Numbered from the stretch's first letter, positions 34,731 through 43,959 are shown. The stretch: DNA of 64,000 nt from Spongiactinospora rosea (GCF_003315795.1 NZ_QMEY01000021.1:1-64000); one strand, 5' to 3'. Translations and numbers: made by a program. Notes: generated by a model not told the origin, from the letters alone.

Positions 34731-34739
34731 CAATTCCGG

Positions 34740-35297
34740 TCACTGATCCCGGTAGCGGATGAGCACGTCGAACAGGGGGGCATGTGGCATGCCGGGGCGT
34801 AGCTCGGCGGCCTTGGCCCAGCCCCACTTCAGGTAGGCGCGGTACGCCCGCTCGTTCTCCGGGTGGACGAGGAGGGTGGCACGCGGCTCGGGGCGGGCGG
34901 AAAGGAGTTCGTCGTGGAGGGCACGAGCAAGGCCGCGACCTGTCCATGGCCGCCGGACCATGATTTCGGACAGAGCGAATGTCCTGCGCCCGTCTTCTTG
35001 GGTGAAGCCGGGCTCCGGCTCGGACTGCAGCCCGCGCCACCATGCGGCTCCGGCACGCTCGTCCAGCGGCCATCCCCACGTCTGCCCCACCGGTTCGCCG
35101 TCGATATGGGCAACGACAAGGTCGAACCCGGATTTCGCGGCGTAGAGGTCGAAGCGCCGCATGGCCTCGGCCTCTTCGTTGAAAGGGTCCCCCTCGGCGA
35201 TATGGTCCGCGTAGGCGTCACGGTAGATCAAGGCCACCTGGTCGCGTATCCGCCTGGCGGCTGCGGCGTCATAACGGCGAAAGGTCGGCTCGGTCAT
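34740..35297 (-). CDS. GNAT-family N-acetyltransferase
   Basis: A 185-aa protein. FALSEIMVRRPWTGRGLARA is the acetyl-CoA-binding motif A, with a variant Q/RxxGxA loop (RPWTGRGLA). LLVHPENERAYRAYLKWGWA is motif B. The substrate is unknown. The ATG overlaps the stop of the XRE-TPR gene (ATGA, 35294-35297), so it is probably translated from the same mRNA. Gene pairs of this kind suggest the regulator controls or is controlled together with the acetyltransferase. Confidence 0.85.
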   Translation of the reverse strand: MTEPTFRRYDAAAARRIRDQVALIYRDAYADHIAEGDPFNEEAEAMRRFDLYAAKSGFDLVVAHIDGEPVGQTWGWPLDERAGAAWWRGLQSEPEPGFTQEDGRRTFALSEIMVRRPWTGRGLARALHDELLSARPEPRATLLVHPENERAYRAYLKWGWAKAAELRPGMPHAPLFDVLIRYRDQ

Positions 35298-36757
35298 GCC
35301 CGGCTCCTAGGGTCAGGCGCCGAAAAGGATCGGGCCGCGCGGTCGAAGCGCACGCAGAATTCTTCGGCGGCGGCCTGTTCGGCTGTGGCTCGAATCGGAC
35401 GCAGTTCGTTGAGTGTGCGCCGCGGAACGGGGCCGCCTTGAGCGAGGATGGACATTGCCTCGGTGACCGCCTGCGCCTTGTCTCCGCATTGCAGCAGCGC
35501 ACTGGAAAGGTGCGCACGGTATTGGGTCCGGGCGCGAAGAGAGCGCCGGGTGTCGTTCACGACATCGGAGTAAAGGTCGATGGCCCGCGACGGGGAGCCG
35601 AGTCGCACATAGCCCATCGCCTCGTACCCGTTGATCTCCGATTCGGTGACGAACCTGGTCCACTCCAGGTCGTCGGAAGGGCCGCTCCGCTGAAGTTCGT
35701 CACGGGCCTGGGCGAGGCTTCGCCGGAAGGAGACCTCATCGCCAAGACGGACATGCGCCAGGGCCTGCCGTAGCCGGATGAGCGTCTGCAAGCGCGGAGA
35801 TCTTTCGTAGCGGGCGAGGTGGGCGGCTCGGTCGGCGAAGCGCAGCGCCTCGCGCGCCATTCCGGTACTGCCGTGCGTCCTGGCCAGGTATGAGCTTTGC
35901 TGGGCCAGCTTCAGGTAGACATGGGCCGAGGTCTGGGCGTCATCGGCGCTGCCTGCCAGCAGGGCGGCTTCGCCGTACAGCATTCGGGCGGCCTGCTGAT
36001 TCCCGTTCTCGTAGGCCAGCCAGCCGGATAGATTGCCGAGGTCAGCGGTGACCATGAGCAATTGACGCCCGACCTTGTCGGTGTAGTCGCTTTCGTCAAG
36101 CATCCGCCGCGCACGCGAGAACAGCCGTAGGGCCTGCGGCAGCGCCGCATGACCACCAGGCTTCTCATCCTGCCCCCGCAAACTCGCCAGGCAGGCGTGC
36201 AGGTACCTGATATGCGCCGCGCCGGCACGGTTGGGAACCTGTACCAGGTCCAGGCCACCGGCCGTCACCAAGCCGAGCAGCGAACCGGTGAAGCTGCGCC
36301 GATCCACCCCTGCCAATTCTTCATCCGCCTCGAAAGTAGGGGATTCTCCACTGAACGGGGACAATCCCAGAGTGCCACTTTCAGGGCCGAGCACAAGGGG
36401 CAGGAGCGCCTTACGGGGGATGTCGCAGGCGTCCGCGAACCGCAGCAGTTCGCGGATGTCGTAAAGGGTGTCCCGCTCGCCGTTTTCGATCAGGCTGATG
36501 GCGCTCTGCGAGATGCCGACGATATTTCCGAGGTCAAGCTGGCTCAGTCCGGTCGCGGCCCGCAGGATGGTGACGAACGTGCCCAGCTCCCGATCGGCGA
36601 GCGCCCGACGCATCGGGGCCGAGTCCCATAGCCACTCAGGAGCATTTACGGTCGCCGGCTTCAAGGCACTGGTGCAGGACGCACATAGCGGGTCATTGTT
36701 GTATCGGCTCAGCCGCGTCGCTTTGCATGATGGACACAGCCGCTCATTCCGGGGCAT
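35294..36757 (-). CDS. XRE-type regulator with N-terminal zinc ribbon and TPR-like repeats
   Basis: A 487-aa protein. C8, C11, C25 and C28 form a probable zinc ribbon. An XRE helix-turn-helix follows at about 60-115 (VTILRAATGLSQLDLGNIVG, then ISQSAISLIENGERDTL). The C-terminal 320 or so residues are helical repeats of TPR type (SRARRMLDESDYTDKVGRQL; QQAARMLYGEAALLAGSADD). Such large XRE-TPR proteins are common in actinomycetes and often sense peptides or interact with small partner proteins. It overlaps the GNAT gene and diverges from two small unknown genes at 36966-37584. Confidence 0.82.
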   Translation of the reverse strand: MPRNERLCPSCKATRLSRYNNDPLCASCTSALKPATVNAPEWLWDSAPMRRALADRELGTFVTILRAATGLSQLDLGNIVGISQSAISLIENGERDTLYDIRELLRFADACDIPRKALLPLVLGPESGTLGLSPFSGESPTFEADEELAGVDRRSFTGSLLGLVTAGGLDLVQVPNRAGAAHIRYLHACLASLRGQDEKPGGHAALPQALRLFSRARRMLDESDYTDKVGRQLLMVTADLGNLSGWLAYENGNQQAARMLYGEAALLAGSADDAQTSAHVYLKLAQQSSYLARTHGSTGMAREALRFADRAAHLARYERSPRLQTLIRLRQALAHVRLGDEVSFRRSLAQARDELQRSGPSDDLEWTRFVTESEINGYEAMGYVRLGSPSRAIDLYSDVVNDTRRSLRARTQYRAHLSSALLQCGDKAQAVTEAMSILAQGGPVPRRTLNELRPIRATAEQAAAEEFCVRFDRAARSFSAPDPRSRA

Positions 36758-36965
36758 CGGTCCTCTTTCGCGTGCGTGTTACTCACAGAACGCTGTCCCG
36801 CGCCATGGTAACGCCATATCGTGATCATATTACGACTCTGCGTAATCGAGCCCGGCCCACCGCCGATGACAACATCACGTCGCCGCCTTCCCCGCACCCG
36901 GGCACGCTATCGCTACGCATCCGACACGGACGATCACCGATAGTGAGCCGGAAGGTGCAAGCCTC

Positions 36966-37304
36966 ATGCAAAGCAGCGCGTTCATGCTCGGTACCCACGT
37001 GGTCCGCCCGACGTCCCCCACCGAGAGGACCGCGCACCGGCTGAAGGCCACGCTTTCCGCCTTACATGCGATCCAAGCGGACATGGTCAATACTCAAGAT
37101 CAGGTCCGGCTGTCGCTCTGCCCCGGCCTGGTCGCCATCGTCCAGGACGACGGAATCTGGTGGCACAGCCCCCGCACGCTGCACCCCGGCATCCCGCTCT
37201 ACGTCCACCGCTGCACCGTGACCGGCGCCGCCGAAGCCCTGGCCTGCGACTACGCCCTGCTGAACCCGGACGCCGAGGAGTCCCCCGATGTGGCCGTTCC
37301 CTGA
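36966..37304 (+). CDS. Hypothetical small protein
   Basis: A 112-aa protein of no family known to me. Sequence features: a helical N-terminal third (TERTAHRLKATLSALHAIQA) and a beta-like rest (LCPGLVAIVQDDGIWWHSPR). It begins at an ATG with GGAAGG 12 nt upstream and overlaps the next gene by 17 nt. Divergence from the XRE-TPR gene suggests joint regulation. Codon use is typical of the window. Confidence 0.6.
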   Translation: MQSSAFMLGTHVVRPTSPTERTAHRLKATLSALHAIQADMVNTQDQVRLSLCPGLVAIVQDDGIWWHSPRTLHPGIPLYVHRCTVTGAAEALACDYALLNPDAEESPDVAVP

Positions 37305-37584
37305 CGGGTTCCTCCTCGGCTGCACCGTGCGCCCGCTGCTGGCGGTGTGGGAGGTCCAGACCGGTGGGCGGGGTGCGGGCGGGGTGAGCGACTGCCCGGC
37401 CGCCGCCGAGGACGCGATGTTCGAGGTGCTGGACGCCTGCCCGTCCGGGCGGGGGCGGGTCCGGTACGCGCGGCTGTCGTGGGTCGGCGTCGGGTATGTG
37501 TACGGGCCGACCCGGCTGACCGCGCACCGCCAGGACGGCGTGACCGTCACGGTGTCCGGCGACGCGTGGGAGGCCTCTTCGTGA
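37288..37584 (+). CDS. Hypothetical small protein
   Basis: A 98-aa protein with no recognised family. The sequence GFLLGCTVRPLLAVWEVQTG suggests an N-terminal strand/helix, and RLSWVGVGYVYGPTRLTAHR a beta-sheet. It overlaps the preceding gene by 17 nt in a different frame, implying translation coupling. The start codon ATG at 37288 lacks an obvious ribosome-binding site other than GAGGAG within the upstream gene. The stretch 37585-37823 after it holds no gene I can support. Confidence 0.5.
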   Translation: MWPFPDGFLLGCTVRPLLAVWEVQTGGRGAGGVSDCPAAAEDAMFEVLDACPSGRGRVRYARLSWVGVGYVYGPTRLTAHRQDGVTVTVSGDAWEASS

Positions 37585-37823
37585 GCGGGCACGGCGGCGT
37601 GGTGCGGAAAAGGGCGTCGCCGTGCCGTACGGCGGCGGGCGGGTACGAGGTCGGCTCCCCGCCCGCCGCCACCACCTGAGACGCGCGGCGGCCGTTCTGT
37701 ACCTTCCCTGGGCCGTACCGCGCTCTGCGGGCCAAAAATGGCTGTTTTTGCAGGTCAGCCAGCATACGCGAGCACGTTGTTCGCATTTGCGCGCCCCTTC
37801 TTCGCCGGTCAAAAGTAGAGCCC

Positions 37824-38696
37824 ATGAGAACCCTGATGACCGGCGCGACCGGAAATGTGGGCCGGCTCGTAGTGGACCGCCTCGTCCGCGCCGGGGTCAC
37901 CGTGCGAGCCCTCACCAGAGACCCCGCCCGCGCCCGTTTCGCCCAGGACGTCGAGGTGGTCGCAGGCGACCTCGCCCACCCCGAGAGCCTGGTCCCGGCG
38001 TTGAAGGGGGTGGACAGGATGTACCTCTTCCCGCACGCCGCGACCGCGCCCCAGGTGGTGGCGCTGGCCAGGGACGCCGGGGTACGCCGCATCGTCGTAC
38101 TGTCCTCCGGCGCGGTCACCACCGGCTACGACACCGATTTCCACCTGCCCGTGGAGCGCGCGGTGGAGTCCTCCGGGCTGGAGTGGACGCATGTGCGGCC
38201 GGGTGAGTTCATGTTGAACAAGTTGTGGCTGTGGGGCCCGTCCATCCGGGCCGAACGCGTCGTACGCGAGCCGCTGCCCGACGCGGCCTGGTACCCCGTG
38301 CACGAACAGGACATCGCCGACGTGGCCGCAGCCGCGCTGATCGAGGACGGCCACCACGGCACGGCCTACACCCTCAACGGCCCTGAGCTGATCACCAGGC
38401 GCGCCCAGGTGGCGGCCATCGCCGCCGCGATCGGGGCCGAGATCCGCCTGGAGGTGGTCACCCCCGCGCAGGCCCGGGAGCTGTACCTGGCCCAGGGCGG
38501 TTTCGCGGCCGAGAACGCCGACTTCCTGACCGGCTTCCGGGACTACTCGGGCGCGGAGGCCGACCCCTCGGTGAAGGAGGAGTTCGATCTCGCCATGCTG
38601 GGGCCGATGTCCACGGCCGAGGAGGTGACGGGCAGACCGGCACGTACGTTCGCCGAATGGGCGCACGACCACGCCCGCGACTTCTCGGCCTTGTAG
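37824..38696 (+). CDS. NmrA-like NAD(P)-binding protein
   Basis: A 290-aa atypical SDR. TLMTGATGNVGRLVVDRLVR is the glycine-rich loop, followed by RALTRDPARARF and VVAGDLAHPESLVPALKGVD. There is no YxxxK active site, as is usual for NmrA/HSCARG-type proteins that sense or use NAD(P)H. ERAVESSGLEWTHVRPGEFM is a typical family segment. It is 9 nt upstream of the VOC protein gene on the same strand and probably co-transcribed. Confidence 0.85.
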   Translation: MRTLMTGATGNVGRLVVDRLVRAGVTVRALTRDPARARFAQDVEVVAGDLAHPESLVPALKGVDRMYLFPHAATAPQVVALARDAGVRRIVVLSSGAVTTGYDTDFHLPVERAVESSGLEWTHVRPGEFMLNKLWLWGPSIRAERVVREPLPDAAWYPVHEQDIADVAAAALIEDGHHGTAYTLNGPELITRRAQVAAIAAAIGAEIRLEVVTPAQARELYLAQGGFAAENADFLTGFRDYSGAEADPSVKEEFDLAMLGPMSTAEEVTGRPARTFAEWAHDHARDFSAL

Positions 38697-38705
38697 GGTC
38701 TGACG

Positions 38706-39092
38706 ATGCGGCTCGACCTGATCACGATCGTCGTGGACGACTATGACTCTGCCATCGGGTTCTTCACCGCCGTTCTGGGGTTCGACCTGGTCGAGGACTC
38801 TCCCGCGACGACCAACGACGGCCGCCCGAAGCGCTGGGTCGTCGTACGTCCACCGGGCGCTCAGACCGGCATCCTGCTCGCCCAAGCGGACGGCCCGCGC
38901 CAGGCCGCCATCGTCGGCGACCAGGTCGCGGGCCGGGTCGGGTTCTTTCTGCGGGTCGAGGACTTCGATGCCGCCTACGAACGCATGATCGCGGCGGGCG
39001 TCGAGTTCGTCAGGCCGCCTCGCGCGGAGCCCTATGGGCGGGTCGCGGTGTTCCTCGACATCGCGGGCAACCGCTGGGACCTGCTCGGCTGA
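38706..39092 (+). CDS. VOC/glyoxalase-fold protein
   Basis: A 128-aa protein with two beta-alpha-beta-beta-beta units. LITIVVDDYDSAIGFFTAVL is the usual first unit, and FFLRVEDFDAAYERMIAAGV the second. The end (VFLDIAGNRWDLLG) carries the second-half D/N-G-N motif; metal ligands are not fully clear. It may be a lyase, dioxygenase or resistance protein. It follows the NmrA-like gene by 9 nt. Confidence 0.82.
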   Translation: MRLDLITIVVDDYDSAIGFFTAVLGFDLVEDSPATTNDGRPKRWVVVRPPGAQTGILLAQADGPRQAAIVGDQVAGRVGFFLRVEDFDAAYERMIAAGVEFVRPPRAEPYGRVAVFLDIAGNRWDLLG

Positions 39093-39105
39093 CTCGGTTG
39101 AGCCA

Positions 39106-40848
39106 TCAGGTGGGTTCGGCGGAGGGCGAGACCGGGAGGTAGATGCGGCCCCCTGCGGCATTGAATTCGGCGGCCTTCTCGCGCAGCCCCTCGGCCAGGC
39201 CCTGCTCGTCGTCCAGGCCGCGCCCGGCGGCGTACGCCCGTACGTCCCGCGTGATCTTCATGGAGCAGAAGTGCGGGCCGCACATCGAGCAGAAGTGCGC
39301 GGTCTTGGCGGGCGCGGCGGGCAGCGTCGCGTCGTGGAACGCCCGCGCGGTGTCCGGGTCGAGGGAGAGGTTGAACTGGTCCTCCCACCGGAAGTCGAAC
39401 CGCGCGTCGGACAGCGCGTCGTCCCACGCCTGCGCGCCCGGATGCCCTTTGGCCAGGTCGGCCGCGTGCGCGGCGATCTTGTACGCGATCACGCCCGCCT
39501 TGACGTCATCGCGGTCCGGGAGCCCCAGGTGCTCCTTGGGCGTGACGTAGCAGAGCATCGCGGTACCGTACCAGCCGATCATCGCCGCGCCGATCGCCGA
39601 GGTGATGTGGTCGTACCCCGGCGCGATGTCGGTGGTCAGCGGCCCGAGCGTGTAGAACGGCGCGTCGTCGCACCACTCCCGTTGCAGATCGACGTTCTCC
39701 TTGATCTTGTGCATCGGGATGTGGCCGGGGCCCTCGTTCATCACCTGGTTGTCGTACTCGGCGGCGATTCGGGTGAGTTCGCCCTGCGTACGCAGTTCGG
39801 CGAACTGGGCCTCGTCGTTGGCGTCCGAGATCGACCCGGGCCGCAACCCGTCGCCCAGCGACCAGGTCACGTCGTAAGCGGCGAAGATCTCACACAGCTC
39901 CCGGAAGTGGGTGTACAGGAAGTTCTCCCGGTGATGGGCCAGGCACCAGGCCGCCATGATCGATCCGCCGCGCGACACGATCCCGGTGCGGCGCCGGGCG
40001 GTCAGCGGCACGTACTCCAGCAGTACGCCCGCGTGCACCGTCATGTAGTCCACGCCCTGCTCGGCCTGCTCGATCACCGTGTCGCGGAAGACCTCCCAGG
40101 TCAGGGCGGCCGGGTCGCCGCCGACCTTCTCCACGGCCTGGTAGAGCGGCACCGTTCCGACCGGTACGGGGGAATTGCGCAGGATCCACTCGCGTGTGGT
40201 GTGAATGTCCCGGCCGGTGGACAAATCCATGACGGTGTCGGCGCCCCAGCGGATCGCCCAGGTCATCTTGGCCACCTCGTCCTCGATCGAGGACGCCACC
40301 GCCGAGTTGCCGATGTTGGCGTTCACCTTGACCAGGAAGTTCCGGCCGATGATCATGGGTTCGAGTTCGGGATGGTTGACGTTGGCGGGCAGCACCGCCC
40401 GTCCCGCCGCCAGCTCGGCCCTGATCACCTCCGGCTCGACCCCTTCGCGGAGCGCGACGAACTCCATTTCCGGGGTGATCTCACCGCGCCGCGCGTAGGC
40501 GCGCTGTGTCACCGCCCTCGCCCCGCTCGCCCGGCGGGGCGACCGCTCGGGGAACGCGGCGGCGTTCCGCAGAGGGTCGCTTGAGCGCCGCCCGTCGTCC
40601 TCGGGGTGTGCGGTGCGGCCGGTGTACGGGGTGGTGTCGCCGCGTTCGGCGATCCAGGGCGTACGCAGTGCGGGCAGGCCGCGTCGCACGTCGGTGTGGT
40701 GGGCGGGGTCGGTGTACGGCCCGGAGGTGTCGTAGAGCACCACGGCCCCGCCATCACTGAGCGGCACCTCCCGCATCGGCACCCGCAGGTCGGCCCGCTT
40801 TCCGTGGAGGTACGTCTTGCGGGCGCGTGTCATCGCAGTGTCGGTCAT
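39106..40848 (-). CDS. thiC: Phosphomethylpyrimidine synthase ThiC
   Basis: A 580-aa radical-SAM enzyme that converts aminoimidazole ribotide to HMP phosphate in thiamine synthesis. MEFVALREGVEPEVIRAELA, GRNFLVKVNANIGNS and TWSLGDGLRPGSISDANDEA are characteristic. The C-terminal CSMCGPHFC (CX2CX4C) binds the 4Fe-4S cluster. Length is normal for actinobacterial ThiC. A TPP riboswitch precedes it. The gene is not clustered with other thi genes in the window. Confidence 0.96.
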   Translation of the reverse strand: MTDTAMTRARKTYLHGKRADLRVPMREVPLSDGGAVVLYDTSGPYTDPAHHTDVRRGLPALRTPWIAERGDTTPYTGRTAHPEDDGRRSSDPLRNAAAFPERSPRRASGARAVTQRAYARRGEITPEMEFVALREGVEPEVIRAELAAGRAVLPANVNHPELEPMIIGRNFLVKVNANIGNSAVASSIEDEVAKMTWAIRWGADTVMDLSTGRDIHTTREWILRNSPVPVGTVPLYQAVEKVGGDPAALTWEVFRDTVIEQAEQGVDYMTVHAGVLLEYVPLTARRRTGIVSRGGSIMAAWCLAHHRENFLYTHFRELCEIFAAYDVTWSLGDGLRPGSISDANDEAQFAELRTQGELTRIAAEYDNQVMNEGPGHIPMHKIKENVDLQREWCDDAPFYTLGPLTTDIAPGYDHITSAIGAAMIGWYGTAMLCYVTPKEHLGLPDRDDVKAGVIAYKIAAHAADLAKGHPGAQAWDDALSDARFDFRWEDQFNLSLDPDTARAFHDATLPAAPAKTAHFCSMCGPHFCSMKITRDVRAYAAGRGLDDEQGLAEGLREKAAEFNAAGGRIYLPVSPSAEPT

Positions 40849-40861
40849 GACGACTCGATCT

Positions 40862-40950
40862 CTCCCTACGCCGGCATTACCCGGTCAGGTTCCAGCGGTC
40901 AGCAGCCGTCTCAGCCACAATCTCAGCCCGGTTCACCGGGCCCCCGCGAT
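40862..40950 (-). promoter_or_regulatory. TPP riboswitch (THI element) of thiC
   Basis: On the minus strand the leader carries the conserved CTGAGA box (read near 40925-40920) and the GAACCTGACCGGGTAATGCC segment (about 40891-40872), followed by GGCGTAGGGA. The order and spacing match TPP riboswitches. It lies 14 nt before the thiC ATG, so binding of TPP most likely blocks translation initiation. Confidence 0.93.
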
Positions 40951-41083
40951 CTGTCGTGCCCAACCCTAACCCAGCCCGCCCTCTTGCCACAGCCCCCGAT
41001 CTCCTACAACGGCGGGGGCAGAGGGAGGGACGGGGGCGAGGGTAGGGACGGGGCAGGGGCGGCGCGTACTTCGTGCGGGGCTT

Positions 41084-41728
41084 TCAGTTCCCAGGCTTGG
41101 ACTCGACACGGAATCCGCCACCTGGCACGAGGCGGCAGGGCGCGACCTGCCCTATGGCCAGCCGGGCGCGATCATAGCTGTAGCGGACCTTCGGGCCTGC
41201 GAAGTAGCCCACCTCATAGACCAGCGTCCGGCCGGATTCGATGCGCTCAGGGTGGAGCCGCATGAATCCACTCGCGCCGTCTCGGGGGGGCTCGGAGATC
41301 ACCAGATACGGATCATGGGGCGCATAGCGGGCCCGGGGCTCGGTGCAGTGCATCCCGGCCGGAACGAAGTCCACCACTGCGTTCACCCCGAGAGTCCGTA
41401 GTTTCTGCTCCAGCCCATCGGCGTCGGTGAACTCTCTGATATAGATCTTGATAGAGCCGTCCGCATCGCGCTCTACGGCATTCGCGAGAGGCCCCCCGGA
41501 ACTGTTGATCATCGGCAGCCCTACGGCCATGGCGACGGCTGCGGCGCCCACGCTCAGCGCCGTCACCAGCCTGCGGCGGCGACCGGGACGCACAGGGCCG
41601 CCTGCCGGAGGAGGCGTGCTGATGATCCTCTCCAAGGTCGCGGACCGCACGTGTGAATCGGCCACGACGTTCCCGGCCGGGTCGTACCTTCCGACCATGG
41701 TCCTGAGCTGCTCAAGATCGCTGTTCAC
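41084..41728 (-). CDS. Single-pass membrane protein, putative partner of the ECF sigma factor
   Basis: A 214-aa protein. It has a cytoplasmic N-terminus of about 53 residues, one membrane helix at about 54-74 (LVTALSVGAAAVAMAVGLPM) and an extracytoplasmic domain. The layout resembles CU044_5270-type proteins coded with SigE/ECF factors in actinomycetes, which may act as anti-sigma factors. No zinc-binding HxxxCxxC motif is visible, so an anti-sigma role is inferred from context only. The ATG overlaps the sigma gene stop (ATGA). Confidence 0.75.
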   Translation of the reverse strand: MNSDLEQLRTMVGRYDPAGNVVADSHVRSATLERIISTPPPAGGPVRPGRRRRLVTALSVGAAAVAMAVGLPMINSSGGPLANAVERDADGSIKIYIREFTDADGLEQKLRTLGVNAVVDFVPAGMHCTEPRARYAPHDPYLVISEPPRDGASGFMRLHPERIESGRTLVYEVGYFAGPKVRYSYDRARLAIGQVAPCRLVPGGGFRVESKPGN

Positions 41729-42258
41729 GTGAGCCCTTCCAGATAGCGATGGGTCGCGCCGGCCTGATCATCGTCTGCGAGAAGCCGCCGGAGCCGTTTT
41801 CGAGCGCGATGGAGACGCATTCGGGCCGCCGCCCACGAGCAGCCGACCACCTTTGCCGCCTGGTGCAGATCCAGGCCCTCCCATGCCAGGAGAAGCACGA
41901 GTTCACGATCGTCCTCGCCCAGATCGTCAAGGGCTGCCAGCGCGGCATGGCGGGCGGCCACGGCAGCCGCGTGGTCGCCCTCGCCAGCACACCGGAGAAG
42001 CCCTTCCCCCAGAGCGGTGACCAGGCTGTCGCGCCGTTTACTGCTCCTGGCGTAGTTCAAGATCACATGGCGGGCGGTGGTGTAGAGCCACGGTAAGGGC
42101 TGGGCTCGAGAGAACTGGTCGTACTTCTCCCAGGCGATACGAAATGTTTCGGCGGCAACGTCCGATGCGTCGGCGGCACCGACTCGCCGCCATGCGTATC
42201 GGAGCACCGCCTCGTAATACTCCTCGAACAGGCCGGTGAAGCCGGTCTGGTCGTTCAA
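41725..42258 (-). CDS. ECF-type RNA polymerase sigma factor
   Basis: A 177-aa sigma factor. Region 2 spans about residues 8-72 (FEEYYEAVLRYAWRRVGAAD ... WLYTTARHVILNYARSSKRR) and region 4 about 110-165 (DRELVLLLAWEGLDLHQAAK, then WAAARMRLHRARKRLRRLL). It would direct polymerase to a small regulon. It overlaps the downstream membrane protein gene by 4 nt, the usual layout of a sigma/anti-sigma pair. No match to an own-promoter motif was recognised. Confidence 0.9.
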   Translation of the reverse strand: MNDQTGFTGLFEEYYEAVLRYAWRRVGAADASDVAAETFRIAWEKYDQFSRAQPLPWLYTTARHVILNYARSSKRRDSLVTALGEGLLRCAGEGDHAAAVAARHAALAALDDLGEDDRELVLLLAWEGLDLHQAAKVVGCSWAAARMRLHRARKRLRRLLADDDQAGATHRYLEGLT

Positions 42259-42962
42259 ACTCCGCCTCCTATCAAGGTCGGCAGTACGAGGTCGTGCCGC
42301 CTACTTGATAGGTGTCGCGACGAGGCCGGTTGTCACCCGGGGCGTCTCAATTTCGGCTTGAGTTCCTCCGGAGGCCACGACTCGCAGGTGCCGCCATATG
42401 CCATTGTCCGTTGGCATCGGATGAGGTCCGCCCAGATCAGGGGGCTGATGGTCGGCGGAAGTGCCATCCGTTCGCTTGCCACTCGATCGAGCCCCCACGC
42501 GGCCAACCCCGCTACCGGCTCACGGGCTGTCGTGTCCCCCGCGCGCACGCGTCGGACAACGACACGATCATGAACTACCCCGGCTTCCCGGCTGCAGGGC
42601 GCGCAGGCCACGGCCCAACGGCAGCCGCTTGGCGACGTCCAGCCGTACCTTGCTGTGGGACCTGGACGACTGCGAGAACAGCGGGGTCAGTACGCGGCGG
42701 TCGGCTCGGCCTACTCCGGATCGGCGAGGACGTCCTGCAGCATCAGCGTGTGGATGTCCACGAACGCGGCCTGCAGTGCGGCCTGCAGGATGCGCAGGCA
42801 CGACACGTTTCTTTCCGGCACACCATGTACGGCCGCACCGGCCCCGGCCGCCTACGCAAATGTGCCATGCCGGCCGATCAGAGCAGTCAAGCCACGGAAA
42901 ATCGCGCCAGAGCCAAACTTCAGAGAGCATGCGGCCCTAGATCATCACGAAGGTACCGCCCG

Positions 42963-42993
42963 AGACCACCCCGCCCGCGCGTACGGGGAGCTC
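42963..42993. repeat. CRISPR-repeat-like sequence, isolated
   Basis: GACCACC, then an extra few bases, then CCGCGCGTACGGGGAGC, closely follows the repeat at 44624-44651, which also has GCGCGTACGGGGAGC. It could be a stranded degenerate repeat, or a chance match within the IS relic, whose frame runs through it (RAYGELR). Confidence 0.35.
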
Positions 42994-43002
42994 CGCAGAC
43001 CA

Positions 43003-43104
43003 CTACGCGAACTCAAGCGACACCGCGCGGTGGCCACTCACTACGGCAGGCTCGCTGTCCGCTACGAGGCCACCGTGCAGATCGCCGCCATCAATGGCTG
43101 GTCA
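43003..43104 (+). pseudogene. IS5-type transposase C-terminal relic
   Basis: The frame reads LRELKRHRAVATHYGRLAVR then YEATVQIAAINGW, which matches the C-terminus common in IS5-group actinobacterial transposases (..FRAVATRYDKLAVRYEAT..). Nothing recognisable of the catalytic domain remains upstream. A 23-bp part of it recurs inverted at 44422-44444. Confidence 0.65.
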
Positions 43105-43126
43105 CAACCCCCTGCGAGGGCACGGC

Positions 43127-43852
43127 CTAGGCGAGCTTGAGAAGCAGTTCGCTCAGTTCGACCGGCATGGTGATCATGCAGTCGTGGCCGGTCGGCAGCT
43201 CCCAGACCTGGGCGGCGGTGCCGTTGGGTTGGATCGGGGGGACGGGGCGATGGGTGATGCCCGCCGGCATGGCGCCGACATTGTGGATGTGCGTGCGCGG
43301 GATCGCGTTCACGGCTGGGTTATCCAGCCGTACCGGCTGCTGCAGGCACCGCACCGGCTGGTCTGAGAGCATCCCGCGCAGCCAGGCGACGTCTGCCGGA
43401 TCTGTGACGCCGAACAGGCCGAAGGGCGCGGGCTGCTCGGGCATCGGCGGCACGCGCCAGCCGCTCTCGGACTTCTCGGCGAGCTCGATCAGTTGCCGTG
43501 CCACGGGTTGGACGTCGACCGCGGTCTCGCCGTCCTCCGGGACCATCGCGTCGAGGTAGACCAGGTGCGCGATGCGTTCCGGAATCCGGTTGGCCGCGGA
43601 GGAGATCACCAGCCCCGCGTAGCTGTGGCCGACGAGTACGACGTCGCTGAGGTTCTCCTCGGTGATCAGCCCGGCCACGTCGTCGACGTGCGTATCGAGC
43701 CCCACCTCCGGACCGGCTAGGTGCACCTTGTCGCCATAGCCGGTCAGCGACGGCGCGAACGCCCGGTGCCCGGCACCTTCCAGCAGCGGCACCACCCGCT
43801 CCCAGCACCGTCCGCTGTGCCAAGCACCGTGTACCAGCAGAAATGTGGACAT
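43127..43852 (-). CDS. Alpha/beta-hydrolase (EstC-like esterase)
   Basis: A 241-aa protein. FLLVHGAWHSGRCWERVVPL is the oxyanion-hole strand, GHSYAG carries the nucleophilic Ser77, and GHDCMITMPVELSEL near the end supplies the catalytic histidine. Size and motifs match EstC/salicylate-esterase-like hydrolases of the alpha/beta superfamily. It diverges from the HxlR gene, with an inverted repeat between, so HxlR likely controls it. The GC content and codon use are somewhat less extreme than in neighbours. Confidence 0.85.
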   Translation of the reverse strand: MSTFLLVHGAWHSGRCWERVVPLLEGAGHRAFAPSLTGYGDKVHLAGPEVGLDTHVDDVAGLITEENLSDVVLVGHSYAGLVISSAANRIPERIAHLVYLDAMVPEDGETAVDVQPVARQLIELAEKSESGWRVPPMPEQPAPFGLFGVTDPADVAWLRGMLSDQPVRCLQQPVRLDNPAVNAIPRTHIHNVGAMPAGITHRPVPPIQPNGTAAQVWELPTGHDCMITMPVELSELLLKLA

Positions 43853-43942
43853 GAGTGAATCGATCTTCCTTCGCAGAAGCAGAGGAGCACGGCCACGCGC
43901 ATGCCGCCGGTTCGCGGCTCTGGCGGTTACCATTCGTGCCCC

Positions 43943-43959
43943 GGTACTGTTTGAGTACC
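43943..43959. promoter_or_regulatory. HxlR-type operator
   Basis: GGTACT-GTTTG-AGTACC has perfect 6-bp arms in the divergent region between the hydrolase and hxlR-like genes. HxlR proteins often bind GTAC-containing inverted repeats of this kind. Confidence 0.65.

Larger units (their letters stand above)
42259..43126. other. Degenerate region without an intact gene
   Basis: No reading frame here looks functional. On the minus strand a short coding-like stretch (LQAALQAAFVDIHTLMLQDV then LADPE, stop at about 42714-42716) may be the end of a lost gene. At the right end lies an IS5-type transposase relic. The region looks like a graveyard of mobile DNA next to the ECF operon. Confidence 0.5.

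Noticed and set aside
41720..41740. Second parS-like site (TTCACGTGA)
   Set aside because: Only the centre matches; the outer bases disagree with the parS consensus.
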